Of a stretch of DNA of 64,000 nt, positions 15,368 through 23,859 are shown piece after piece (positions within the stretch are counted from its first letter, which is position 1; every line of letters starts with the position of its first letter). The position numbers were made by a program, and so were the translations under genes. A model generated the notes under the pieces. It saw only the letters and a program-made list of their open reading frames with translations, did not search any database and had not been told where the DNA came from. This DNA is from Aliirhizobium smilacinae (lineage in GTDB: Bacteria > Pseudomonadota > Alphaproteobacteria > Rhizobiales > Rhizobiaceae), in contig NZ_VDMN01000003.1 of NCBI RefSeq assembly GCF_006335145.1, forward strand, positions 372,001 to 436,000. Reading direction: 5' to 3'.

Positions 15368-16777
15368 TCAATCTTCCAGAACCCAGGTATCCTTGGTGCC
15401 GCCGCCCTGGCTGGAATTGACCACCAGCGAGCCTTGCTTGATCGCCACGCGGGTGAGGCCACCCGGAATGATCTTCACCTTGTCGGATACGAGTACATAG
15501 GGCCGCAGATCGACATGGCGCGGGGCAATGCCCTTGTTGACGAAGATCGGCACGGTGGACAAAGCCAGTGTCGGCTGGGCGATGTAGTTGGAGGGGCGGG
15601 CGGCCAGCTTTTCGGCAAAGTCCGAACGTTCCTTCTTCGTTGCCGTCGGGCCGACCAGCATGCCGTAACCGCCGGATCCGTGGACCTCCTTGATCACCAG
15701 GTCGGCAATGTTTTCCAGCACGTATTTGAGGCTGGCGGGTTCGGAACAGCGCCAGGTCGGCACGTTTTCCAGAAGCGCCTTGCGGCCGGTATAAAATTCG
15801 ACGATTTCCGGCATGTAGGAATAGATCGCCTTGTCGTCGCAGATGCCGGTACCCGGCGCATTGGCGATCGTGACATTGCCGGCGCGGTAGACATCCATGA
15901 TGCCGGGAATGCCAAGAGCGGAATCGGCCCTGAAGGTGAGCGGATCGAGGAAATCGTCATCGACACGGCGGTAAAGCACATCGATCGGCTCATATCCGCG
16001 GGTGGTGCGCATCTGCACCTTGCCGTCGAGGACGCGCAGGTCGGAGCCTTCCACCAGTTCGACGCCCATCTGGTCGGCGAGAAAGGAATGTTCGTAATAG
16101 GCGGAATTGTATATGCCCGGCGTCAGCACGGCGACGCGCGGCTTGCCCTTGCAGCCCGGCGGTGCGACGGCGGCCAGCGACTGGCGCAGAAGCCGCGGAT
16201 AATCCTCCACCCGCTGCACCTTGTTCAGGGTGAACAGTTCCGGGAACATCTGCATCATCGTTTCGCGGTTCTCCAGCATGTAGGAGACGCCGGAAGGCGT
16301 GCGGGCATTGTCTTCCAGCACGTAGAACTGGTCCTCGCCGGTGCGCACGATGTCGGTGCCGACGATATGGGTGTAGACGCCGCCCGGCGGCTTGAAGCCG
16401 ATCATCTCCGGCAGGAAGGCAACGTTCCGCTCGATCAGTTCGCGCGGAATGCGGCCTGCCTTGATGATCTCCTGCTTGTGGTAGATGTCATCGAGGAAGG
16501 CGTTGAGCGCCAGAACCCGCTGCTCGATGCCTTGCGCCAGCTTGCGCCATTCGCGGGCGGAAATGATTCTGGGAATGATGTCGAAGGGGATGAGCTTTTC
16601 GGAGCTGTCCGCGTGGCCGTAAACCGCGAAGGTGATGCCGGTCTTGCGAAAAATGTTCTCCGCATCCTGGGTCTTGCGGATCAGATGGGCGGTGTCCTGT
16701 GCGGCGTACCACTCGTGGTAGTTCTTGTATGGTGGTCGCGGAAGGTTCTCCGCAGTTAACATTTCATCAAATGCCAA
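15368..16777 (-). CDS. circularly permuted ATP-grasp type 2 protein (DUF404/DUF407)
   Basis: The product has about 469 residues and is a circularly permuted ATP-grasp amidoligase-like enzyme. Diagnostic parts are GITFAVYGHADSSEKLIPFD, the EDNARTPSGVSYMLENRE segment, TPGIYNSAYYEHSFLADQMG, and NAPGTGICDDKAIYSYMP. It is expected to use ATP to activate a carboxylate in the cytosol. I chose a TTG start because AGGGGA lies eight bases upstream and the protein then begins with AFDEML; the open frame extends 48 codons further with a non-conserved leader. First gene of the trio. Confidence 0.9.
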   Translation of the reverse strand: MAFDEMLTAENLPRPPYKNYHEWYAAQDTAHLIRKTQDAENIFRKTGITFAVYGHADSSEKLIPFDIIPRIISAREWRKLAQGIEQRVLALNAFLDDIYHKQEIIKAGRIPRELIERNVAFLPEMIGFKPPGGVYTHIVGTDIVRTGEDQFYVLEDNARTPSGVSYMLENRETMMQMFPELFTLNKVQRVEDYPRLLRQSLAAVAPPGCKGKPRVAVLTPGIYNSAYYEHSFLADQMGVELVEGSDLRVLDGKVQMRTTRGYEPIDVLYRRVDDDFLDPLTFRADSALGIPGIMDVYRAGNVTIANAPGTGICDDKAIYSYMPEIVEFYTGRKALLENVPTWRCSEPASLKYVLENIADLVIKEVHGSGGYGMLVGPTATKKERSDFAEKLAARPSNYIAQPTLALSTVPIFVNKGIAPRHVDLRPYVLVSDKVKIIPGGLTRVAIKQGSLVVNSSQGGGTKDTWVLED

Positions 16778-17085
16778 AGAAACGATCCCCTTTTTTGGCC
16801 ATAAGAATACAACGCAGAGGGCAATGCAAGAACCATGCGCAGTTGCCGAAGATAAAATCGAAACTCCACTTGGCGTAAGAGAAAAGGGCTGAGCGGCCCC
16901 AAACTGCGGGTCCATCCCCAATCGGTCAGGTTTTGCTTACATGCGCCAAATCAATATGTTGCCCGTTAAAACGCCATGTGCTCACGGGATGATCAACGTC
17001 ATTGACGATTGTCGTCAGATTTTCTGCTTTGACCGGAAATCGCTGCCCGCCTATGGGGAAAGACCCTCTTTGACGGAACCTCCCC
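16778..17085. other. 308-base divergent intergenic region
   Basis: The gap separates the leftward ATP-grasp operon from the rightward transporter and must hold both promoters. The only notable element is a short dyad, TGACGATTGTCGTCA, at 17003-17017, with six-base arms, 69 bases before the transporter start, which may be an operator. Confidence 0.4.
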
Positions 17086-17970
17086 ATGCTTGACCGATTT
17101 GCGCCGGCGATATTCGCGTTTCTTTGGTCCACGGGCTGGATCGTTGCCAAATACGCCGCCATGCATGCCGATCCGATCACGTTTCTTGCCGTGCGCCATG
17201 CGCTTGCGGCATGTGCATTCGCGGGCATCTGTCTGGTGATCAAGGCGAAATGGCCGAATAGCGCGACAGGGTTCGGCAGAGCCATCCTGTCCGGTGTGTT
17301 CCTGCACGGGCTTTATCTGGCCGGTGTCTGGTATGCGATCGGGCAGGGCGTGCCTTCCGGGCTCTCGGGCATCATTGCCGGGCTGCAGCCGCTGCTCACG
17401 GCGCTTGCCGCACCTTTCTTCCTCGGGGAGCGGCTGGCGTTGCGCCAGCGGATCGGTCTCGGTCTCGGTTTTGCCGGCATCCTCATCGCCATCTCGCCGC
17501 AACTGATCGCAAGCCTGTCGGCTGGTCTGACGGGGCTCGGCATCCCGCTCGCCATCAATCTCGTCGCGATGAGTTCGGTGACCTACGGAACGCTCTACCA
17601 GAAACGCTATCTGCAGCACGGCGACATATGGACGACGGCAACCCTGCAATTCATCGGCGCCTTCATCGTTACCCTGCCGATCGCGATGCTGACCGAAGAG
17701 ATGCGCTTCGACTGGACCTATACGGCGATCGCCGCCATGGCCTGGTCGGTGATCGGCATCTCGATGGGTGCGGTATTTCTGCTTCTCTATCTCATCCAGC
17801 GCGGGCAGGTGTCGCGCGCAGCCTCGCTGATCTATCTGATGCCGCCGATGGTGGCGATCGAAGCGTCGGTACTGTTCGGCGAGCCGCTGACCTTGCCGAT
17901 GATCGTCGGGACGGTGATCGTGGTGGCCGGGGTGTATCTGGTGAACCGCAAGGCGAGGCTGGGCGGGTAA
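17086..17970 (+). CDS. EamA/DMT-family transporter
   Basis: The 294-residue inner-membrane protein has ten hydrophobic segments arranged as two EamA repeats. Recognisable parts are FLWSTGWIVAKYAAMHADPITFLAVRH at the first helices and the second repeat ending PPMVAIEASVLFGEPLTLP. The family exports or imports amino acids, nucleobases or drugs; the substrate cannot be read from sequence. It is monocistronic and converges with the PIN-like toxin gene, with six bases between the stop codons. Confidence 0.88.
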   Translation: MLDRFAPAIFAFLWSTGWIVAKYAAMHADPITFLAVRHALAACAFAGICLVIKAKWPNSATGFGRAILSGVFLHGLYLAGVWYAIGQGVPSGLSGIIAGLQPLLTALAAPFFLGERLALRQRIGLGLGFAGILIAISPQLIASLSAGLTGLGIPLAINLVAMSSVTYGTLYQKRYLQHGDIWTTATLQFIGAFIVTLPIAMLTEEMRFDWTYTAIAAMAWSVIGISMGAVFLLLYLIQRGQVSRAASLIYLMPPMVAIEASVLFGEPLTLPMIVGTVIVVAGVYLVNRKARLGG

Positions 17971-17976
17971 GACGAG

Positions 17977-18570
17977 CTACGGTTTCCAGGAACTCCCCAC
18001 GGCCGCTGGGTCATCGATCCCTTCCGGCAGGTCGGTGAACCTTCGAGCATCTTGCGGACGTCGCCCCGGCTTGCTTGGTTGAAGCATGTCATGGATGACC
18101 CCGTCGGCCGACGTGATAAGACCTACCTGCTCCAGGCCTCGCAGAAATCCAACGGTCGAGAGAAGGTGCAAGTTCGGTGGCTTGTTGAAGATGCGCAGCC
18201 CTGCATCGTCGAAAAGGATCGCGACCGGCTCGTCTGATCGCAGATAGCGGCCGATTCCATCGTCTGAAGAGATGAAGTCGATCATTGCCAGTTCGCCGGC
18301 GTTTCGCTTGGGCTTGTTACCGGCGCGCCGCTTTTCACGTTCGGCGGTCCCTATGTCGGTCGCCTCGATGATGAATGGTGGACTGTTGATGTCGATGAAT
18401 GTCTTGACCTCGCTATCCTTCAAATAAGAGAGATCGCTGGTCAGTTCATCGTAGACTGCGTCGACCAGTACGATTTTCATCTCGATCTGAAGCAAGAGTT
18501 GCAGTCGGTCGGCAACCCAAAGGCTGTTTATCGGCCCCGCGTCCGGAAGGATAAGCGTGCACCGCTTCAT
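17977..18570 (-). CDS. PIN-like toxin of a type II toxin-antitoxin pair
   Basis: The 197-residue protein begins MKRCTLILPDAGPINSLWVA, which fits the first strand and acidic residue of a PIN nuclease fold; further acidic residues appear in VDAVYDELTSD and in ILFDDAGLRIF. These proteins are metal-dependent RNases when free of antitoxin. It is longer than a minimal PIN toxin (about 130 residues), with a tail after residue 150 that is proline- and arginine-rich. It overlaps the 79-residue upstream gene by four bases, the usual antitoxin-toxin order. Assignment to PIN is by motif and context only. Confidence 0.65.
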   Translation of the reverse strand: MKRCTLILPDAGPINSLWVADRLQLLLQIEMKIVLVDAVYDELTSDLSYLKDSEVKTFIDINSPPFIIEATDIGTAEREKRRAGNKPKRNAGELAMIDFISSDDGIGRYLRSDEPVAILFDDAGLRIFNKPPNLHLLSTVGFLRGLEQVGLITSADGVIHDMLQPSKPGRRPQDARRFTDLPEGIDDPAAVGSSWKP

Positions 18571-18806
18571 CCCTGCTTCCAGAGTCTCACGAAGGTCGCC
18601 GCCTGCTCGTCGATCTCCTGCCGAGGTGGGAGTGGCATGGACAGGTTAGCATCTCCCAATGCAACCAGAAGGTCTGCATAGTCCCGCAGGCCGAGATCGC
18701 GAATGGCATCTCGGCGTGAGATCAGTCCCGTCGAGTAGGCGACCAGTATGTCGCGTTTCGGCTGAGCCGGATCAACAGACGCTTCTATCGTCCTTTTCTT
18801 CAGCAT
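18567..18806 (-). CDS. antitoxin-like protein paired with the PIN-like toxin
   Basis: The 79-residue product contains ILVAYSTGLISRRDAIRDLG followed by LRDYADLLVALGDANLSMP. The segment resembles the short helix-turn-helix of UPF0175-type antitoxins, in which a GxIS-x-A-x-x-LG pattern recurs. It ends ATFVRLWKQG and its stop codon overlaps the toxin start by four bases. As an antitoxin it would bind the toxin and repress its own promoter. It could also be an unrelated small regulator. Confidence 0.6.
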   Translation of the reverse strand: MLKKRTIEASVDPAQPKRDILVAYSTGLISRRDAIRDLGLRDYADLLVALGDANLSMPLPPRQEIDEQAATFVRLWKQG

Positions 18807-18877
18807 GTGCCAACCTCCAGAGCTTTCGAACCATACTCCGCGGAACGAGGGCCTGCAATCATGCCGCCAAAAGCAAA

Positions 18878-18905
18878 ACGGCCGGGTTTGAGCCCGGCCG
18901 TCTTT
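18878..18905 (-). terminator. terminator of the DEAD-box helicase gene
   Basis: A perfect nine-base stem, ACGGCCGGG / CCCGGCCGT, surrounds a six-base loop. On the minus strand it begins 21 bases after the helicase stop codon and continues into TTTTG; the plus strand has only CTTT, so leftward use is favoured. Confidence 0.8.
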
Positions 18906-18926
18906 CAGTTCATCTGGTGCTGGCGA

Positions 18927-20717
18927 TTATGCCGGACGGCGCTTGCGGCCCTGGAGACCGGCGCCACGCTGATCGTCGCGCTGCTCTCCACGGTTGTCAT
19001 TGCCGAAACGGACCGGACCACGACCTTCGCCCTTGCGTGCTTCACCCTGTGCGGGCTGCGACGGCTTGGTGGCGGCTGGGTTCGGGGCGCCGTTATGGGC
19101 CTTGCGCTGCTTGCCGGCTTCATGCGCGCCATGGGCTGCATGATCGCGGTTGCCGGCAGCGGCCGGCTTGGCCGGACGCTGGCCTTGGCCCTGAGGACGG
19201 CCGCCATTGCGGTTTTCGCCGTTGCGCGGGGCCTGCTGGCCACGGTTACCACGGAAGTCCGACGTTGCGGCCAGATCGTTATCGCCCTCGGAACGCGGAG
19301 CTTCCTCGCTGCGGCGCTGGCCGCGGAACTCTTCGTTGCGACGGTTGTCACGCTGCGGACGGTTGTTGGCGCCGCCACGGCGTTCGCCGCGCTCTTCCGA
19401 TGCACCTTCTGCGCCTTCTGCTGCGAAGAATGGCTTGCGGGCAGGGCGTTCGCGACGCGGACGACCTTCGCCAGCACCGTTGCCACCGCCATTGCCGCGA
19501 CCACCAGCATTGCCGCCGCGGGCCTTGTTGCCACCACGGTTGTTGTTGCCATTGCCGTTAGCGCGAACCGGACGGTTCATGGCTTCAGGACGCTCGCCGG
19601 ACGCAGTCTTGATCTCGATGCCCATCAGCTTTTCGATATCGCGAAGCAGCAGGGTTTCGTCCGTCGCGCAGAACGCGATGGCGATACCGTCGAGGCCGGC
19701 ACGCGCCGTACGTCCGATACGGTGGACATAGGCATCCGGTACTTCCGGCAGATCGTAGTTGTAGACATGGCTGACGGCCGGGATGTCGATGCCGCGGGCA
19801 GCGACGTCGGTTGCGATCAGCGTCTTGATCTCGCCGTCACGGAAACCCTTCAAGGCGCGCTCGCGCTGGCCCTGGCTCTTGTTGCCGTGAATGGAGGCGA
19901 CCGAGAAGCCGATATTGTCGAGATGCTTCATCAGCTTCTCGGCAGTGTGCTTGGTGCGCATGAAGACGATCGAGCGACCATCCGGGTTTTCGAGCAGCGA
20001 CTTGCGCAGAAGCTCGGTCTTGTCACCCTTGCCGCCAACGAAGTGGACGAACTGATCGACCTTGTCTGCAGCCTTGCCCGGAGGCGTGACTTCGACCTTA
20101 GTGGGCTCGGTGAGGAAGTCGGCAGCCAGATCGGCGATCGCCTTCGGCATGGTGGCCGAAAACAGCATGGTCTGGCGCTTCTTCGGCACCATTTTCGAGA
20201 TCTTGCGCAGGTCGTGGACGAAGCCGAGGTCGAGCATCTGGTCGGCTTCATCAAGAATGAGGAAGCGGACCGTCGTCAGGCCGATGGCCCGGCGGGCAAT
20301 CAGATCGAGCAGGCGGCCGGGGGTGGCAACCAGGATGTCGGTGCCCTTTTCCAGCTGCAGCTGCTGCTTGTTGATCGACACGCCGCCGACGACGAGATTG
20401 ATCTTAAGCGGCTTGCCCTTGGCGAAGGTTTTCAGGCTGGCGGCGATCTGGTTCACCAGTTCGCGCGTCGGAGCCAGAATCAGCGAACGGGTCGTGCGGT
20501 TGTCGGGGCGGACGTTGTCGGCGAGAAGGCGCTCGATCAGCGGCAGGCCGAAAGCGGCGGTCTTGCCGGTGCCGGTCTGTGCGAGACCGATGAGGTCTCG
20601 GCCTTCGAGGAGGAGTGGGATTGCCTGCGCCTGGATCGGCGTCGGTGTTTCAATGCCAAGCGCGGTCAGCGTGGCGACGATCTGCTTGGAGACACCAAGA
20701 GATTCAAAATTCGTCAA
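18927..20717 (-). CDS. DEAD-box ATP-dependent RNA helicase with RG-rich tail
   Basis: The 596-residue RNA helicase contains the Q motif (TPIQAQAIP), Walker A (AQTGTGKTAAFGLP), DEAD in LILDEADQMLDLG, SAT in LFSATMPK, and the C-terminal helicase motifs (ATDVAARGIDIP, YVHRIGRTARAG). The last 210 residues are a low-complexity arginine-, glycine- and asparagine-rich tail, likely RNA-binding and disordered, as in RhlE-type helicases that act in ribosome assembly and cold adaptation. A TTG start (LTNFESLG) preceded by AAAGG is chosen over an open extension. A 333-base leader precedes it. Confidence 0.93.
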   Translation of the reverse strand: MTNFESLGVSKQIVATLTALGIETPTPIQAQAIPLLLEGRDLIGLAQTGTGKTAAFGLPLIERLLADNVRPDNRTTRSLILAPTRELVNQIAASLKTFAKGKPLKINLVVGGVSINKQQLQLEKGTDILVATPGRLLDLIARRAIGLTTVRFLILDEADQMLDLGFVHDLRKISKMVPKKRQTMLFSATMPKAIADLAADFLTEPTKVEVTPPGKAADKVDQFVHFVGGKGDKTELLRKSLLENPDGRSIVFMRTKHTAEKLMKHLDNIGFSVASIHGNKSQGQRERALKGFRDGEIKTLIATDVAARGIDIPAVSHVYNYDLPEVPDAYVHRIGRTARAGLDGIAIAFCATDETLLLRDIEKLMGIEIKTASGERPEAMNRPVRANGNGNNNRGGNKARGGNAGGRGNGGGNGAGEGRPRRERPARKPFFAAEGAEGASEERGERRGGANNRPQRDNRRNEEFRGQRRSEEAPRSEGDNDLAATSDFRGNRGQQAPRNGENRNGGRPQGQGQRPAKPAAAGNRDHAAHGAHEAGKQRKAHNGAPNPAATKPSQPAQGEARKGEGRGPVRFGNDNRGEQRDDQRGAGLQGRKRRPA

Positions 20718-21050
20718 AGCGAATACCTTTCGGGGCGCCAGAAAACAACATGCCTGCATGGCACCATGCCATGTCGGCTGTTTCTGGCGTCAAGAACCCC
20801 GCGTGATTTGGGAACTTGTGTGTTGGAAATTGCTTCCCAGCGCTTGAACCCTGATTGTCAGGGCGATCTATCAGTGCGCCTTGTTCCTTCTTTGCGATCG
20901 ATTTTTGTCGCAGGGCCAACTCACGCGGCGGCCGGAAGGTGAAAGCATGAGCCGCATGTGGTGGATTTCGCCGCAAAAGTCAAGGATGTTTTGCAGATGC
21001 GAAGCGCAGGCCAGCCATGCGGCCTGCGCTCTGGTCCGGTTCCGACTTGA
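20718..21050. other. 333-base gap between uraA-type permease and helicase
   Basis: No gene is supported. The permease side holds a hairpin at 21003-21030. The remaining part would be a long leader for the helicase; long structured leaders are usual for cold-inducible helicases, but nothing specific is visible. Confidence 0.4.
21003..21030 (-). terminator. probable terminator of the UraA-type permease gene
   Basis: A ten-base perfect stem (AGCGCAGGCC / GGCCTGCGCT) with an eight-base loop lies 20 bases after the permease stop codon. The following bases are only partly T-rich, so it is a moderate candidate. Confidence 0.5.
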
Positions 21051-22385
21051 TCAGGACTGCTGATCCGGCTTCGTTGCGGCCTTCGTCAGCCCCAGCGCAT
21101 GATAGAGCACGATCGCGCCGATCGTTGCCGTGCCGATGCCGTCGAGCGTGAAGCCGGCGATGTCCAGCTTGAAATTGCCGGCTCCCAGCACGAGCGCGAC
21201 GCCGACGGTGATGAGATTGCGCGGCTCGGAGAAATCGACCTTGTTTTCCACCCAGATCCGGCCGGCCGTGGCGGCGATCAGGCCAAAGACGACGATCGAA
21301 AGGCCACCGATGACCGGACCGGGAATTGTCTGGATCAGCGCGCCGAATTTCGGCGAGAAGCCGAGCAGGATGGCAACACATGCCGCGACCAGGAAGACCA
21401 GCGTCGAGAAGATACGGGTCACGGCCATCACACCCATGTTTTCCGCGTAAGTGGTCATGCCGGTGCCGCCGAAGAAGCCGGAGAACATCGTGGCTACCCC
21501 ATCACCGATGAAGGCGCGGCCGAGATAGGGGTCGAGATTGCGGCCGGTCATCGCACCGATCGCCTTGATGTGTCCGAGGTTTTCGGCAACGAGAATGACG
21601 ACGACCGGGGCGATCAGGGTGATTGCCGAAGCGGAAAAGACCGGCGCGGTGAAGGTCGGCAGGCCGAACCATGCGGCGGCCGAAACGCTGGAGAAATCGA
21701 CCGGCGTGCCGTAACCCATGCCGTTCGCCAGCACGAGATAGAGAATATAGGCGAACGCTCCACCGAGGAGGATGGGCAGGCGGCGGGTCATGCCGGGCGC
21801 ATAAACGGCAACGAGGCCGACCGCGGCAACGGTCAGGATCGCCACCCAGCGCGACAGCTGGCTGCCGTCGGGCGAGGTCGGGCCAATGCCGGAGGCGCTG
21901 GCGATTGCGATTGGTGCCAGAACGAGGCCGATGGCGGCGACGATGGCGCCGGTCAGGACCGGCGGCATCAGTCGCTCGATCCAGCGATGGCCTGCCATCA
22001 TCACGATGACGCCGATCAGCGCATAAAGCGCACCGGCCGCGATGATGCCGCCGAGCGCCAGAGCGATGTTCGGGTTAGGGGCGCCGGCTGCGGCGGCCGT
22101 CGCCACCAGAACCGGGCCGATGAAGGCGAAGGACGAACCGAGATAGCTCGGCACGCGGCCGCCGACGGCGATGAAGAAGATCAGCGTCGATATGCCGGAA
22201 AACAGAATCGATACATTGGGATCGAAACCCATGATCATCGGCGCGAGGACGGTCGAGCCGAACATCGCCACCACATGCTGGAAACCCAGCACCACCGTCG
22301 GTCCTGCCGGCAGACGTTCGTCGGGCAGAATGCGCCCCTCCGTCTTCAGCCGCCAACGCGGAAAATAGCCACCCGTCTCGCTCAT
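21051..22385 (-). CDS. NCS2-family uracil/xanthine permease (UraA/RutG type)
   Basis: The 444-residue inner-membrane transporter has about twelve hydrophobic segments. NCS2 hallmarks are GFQHVVAMFGSTVLAPM in the first helix region, FAFIGPVLVA, VAENLGHIKAIGAMTGR and the FGGTGMTTYAENMGVMAVTRI segment with the conserved substrate-binding residues. UraA members import uracil by proton symport; RutG is closely related. The start at MSETGGYFP has AGGA upstream; the frame extends 64 codons further without conservation. It fits the pyrimidine-catabolic preTA genes 18 kb away but is not linked to them. Confidence 0.9.
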   Translation of the reverse strand: MSETGGYFPRWRLKTEGRILPDERLPAGPTVVLGFQHVVAMFGSTVLAPMIMGFDPNVSILFSGISTLIFFIAVGGRVPSYLGSSFAFIGPVLVATAAAAGAPNPNIALALGGIIAAGALYALIGVIVMMAGHRWIERLMPPVLTGAIVAAIGLVLAPIAIASASGIGPTSPDGSQLSRWVAILTVAAVGLVAVYAPGMTRRLPILLGGAFAYILYLVLANGMGYGTPVDFSSVSAAAWFGLPTFTAPVFSASAITLIAPVVVILVAENLGHIKAIGAMTGRNLDPYLGRAFIGDGVATMFSGFFGGTGMTTYAENMGVMAVTRIFSTLVFLVAACVAILLGFSPKFGALIQTIPGPVIGGLSIVVFGLIAATAGRIWVENKVDFSEPRNLITVGVALVLGAGNFKLDIAGFTLDGIGTATIGAIVLYHALGLTKAATKPDQQS

Positions 22386-22647
22386 CGCTTGCCCTGTCCT
22401 GTTGCTTCCCGCCAGGCGACCTGACACGCTTTTTTTAAGGACGCGCGTTTTCGTTTTTCGGTCGGAGGCGGGAAAGAGATTTTGCCTGTCGCGCGGGCAC
22501 GGGATCGCCGCTAAGGCGTCGAAGTCCGGGGCCGGCTCGCAAAAACCTTCGATACTTCCATCAGCGGCCACTGTCATCGGGTGAGCGAGGGTTTCCCACA
22601 GCAGTTCGCCTGCGACTTCTGCGAGAATTGGCCGCGCCGACCGGGCG

Positions 22648-23148
22648 TCAGCTGTTCAGGGACATCGGCTTTGCGCCGCCCTGTGGCAGTCCGAAGAGGT
22701 GCCTGACGGTATTGAGAAACGCTCCGTAAGGCCTTCCCAGAACGAGCATCATCACTGTTGCGCCGATCGTGCCGTGCAGCAGGCCGGAGCCGGATGCGCC
22801 GCTGATGGCGATGATCGCCGCATAGATCGGGACCTGGAAGGTCATCAGCGCCATGCCATCCCAGAACAGGCGCGATAAGCTCGTATCGCCTGCGCGCTTC
22901 ATCAACCAGTCGCGCCAGAGCCCATATGGCCGACCAACAGGCACCATCAGCACTGCCCCGAGAAGACGGGCGTGAAAGACTTCGTCCCAGGTCATCTGCG
23001 CGATGAGGCGCTCGTTGATGATGCCGGTCGTAGTGAAAAACATGATCAGCGCCAACGTATCGGCGGTGAAAGATCGCCAGCGGCCGCTTCGTTCTTCAAC
23101 GGTGAGGGACAATCTCGCTATCCTCGAAGTGTCATCGTCGTTTGCCAA
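22648..23148 (-). CDS. alaE: AlaE-family L-alanine exporter
   Basis: The product of up to 166 residues is a small membrane protein with four hydrophobic helices. It shares with E. coli AlaE the pattern ADTLALIMFFTTTGIINE, the VPVGRPYGLWRDWLMK segment, and MTFQVPIYAAIIAISGA followed by a GRPYGAFLNTVR ending. AlaE exports L-alanine and so limits its internal level. The longest frame starts with TTG at 23148, but a TTG at 23112 with AGGA eight bases upstream is an equally good start. It is a single-gene unit. Confidence 0.8.
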   Translation of the reverse strand: MANDDDTSRIARLSLTVEERSGRWRSFTADTLALIMFFTTTGIINERLIAQMTWDEVFHARLLGAVLMVPVGRPYGLWRDWLMKRAGDTSLSRLFWDGMALMTFQVPIYAAIIAISGASGSGLLHGTIGATVMMLVLGRPYGAFLNTVRHLFGLPQGGAKPMSLNS

Positions 23149-23225
23149 CGCATCGGCAGCTGCTTTGTTGCGGCCTGTAGGATAGCGAGGCGGATCGGCT
23201 TGGCGAGATCGTGTTGCTTTACATA

Positions 23226-23261
23226 CAAGAAAAGCGGCGGTGAATGGTTCACCGCCGCTTT
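23226..23261 (-). terminator. Rho-independent terminator of the small exported-protein gene
   Basis: A 14-base perfect stem (AAAGCGGCGGTGAA / TTCACCGCCGCTTT) with a three-base loop lies 36 bases after the stop codon. On the minus strand the stem runs into TTTTCTTG. Confidence 0.9.
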
Positions 23262-23297
23262 CGGCAATTTCAGGTCAAGGCCCGATCTGCAGGCCGG

Positions 23298-23654
23298 TCA
23301 GTAGCAAACGCGGGCGCGATAGGCTTCGCCATATTCGTTTTCCACCCATTCCATATGGCAGCGCGGCGGAGGCGGGGCCGGCTCGTAATAGGCGCGACGG
23401 TAATAGACCGGCGGCGGCGGTGGGGGCGGAGCATATTCGTATTGCGGCTCGACATAGACCGGACGCTGCGACCCGGAAACGATCGCGCCGCCGATGAGGC
23501 CGCCGGCAATGCCTGCAGCGGCGCCAAGCAGGACGTCATCGCCGCGATGGTGGTAACGGTCGCGGGCTTCTGCGGCCGGTGCGGTCGCGGCAAGAGCGCC
23601 TGCGACAGACAGGGCGACAAGGCCTGCGGAAACTGTTTTCTTCATGAAGGTCAT
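23298..23654 (-). CDS. exported glycine-zipper, tyrosine/proline-rich small protein
   Basis: The 118-residue product starts with a signal peptide (MKKTVSAGLVALSVAGALAA) ending at AEA. The mature part has a glycine-zipper stretch (LLGAAAGIAGGLIGGAIVSG) that could insert in a membrane, then a proline- and tyrosine-rich segment (YAPPPPPPPVYYRRAYY) and a short cysteine-containing end (CHMEWVENEYGEAYRARVCY). This layout is common in rhizobial envelope proteins of unknown function. AAGGA lies eight bases before the ATG at 23654; an ATG nine bases in is an alternative. Confidence 0.75.
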   Translation of the reverse strand: MTFMKKTVSAGLVALSVAGALAATAPAAEARDRYHHRGDDVLLGAAAGIAGGLIGGAIVSGSQRPVYVEPQYEYAPPPPPPPVYYRRAYYEPAPPPPRCHMEWVENEYGEAYRARVCY

Positions 23655-23859
23655 GATCGTGATCCTTTCCCTCTGGTTATTTCCAAGGGCACGTTCACAA
23701 GGTGATGCTGAATCTCGGCGGTTTGATGGAAAGAAACCGGAAGTAGTCTGAACGGGTGTTCACACTCGGTCGTCCGGGAGTTGATTTTCTCGCCCGACAT
23801 ACAACTTCTGCCTCGCTTCGTGGCAAGATCATGGCAATTTTGCGCCAGATCGAAGGCGG

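Noticed and set aside
15041..16759. A 572-codon plus-strand frame
   Set aside because: It is complementary to the ATP-grasp and alpha-E genes, which show family signatures.
18807..20942. A 711-codon open frame opposite the DEAD-box helicase
   Set aside because: The minus strand has all helicase motifs and an RG-rich tail; the plus-strand protein is alanine/threonine repeat noise without a start site.
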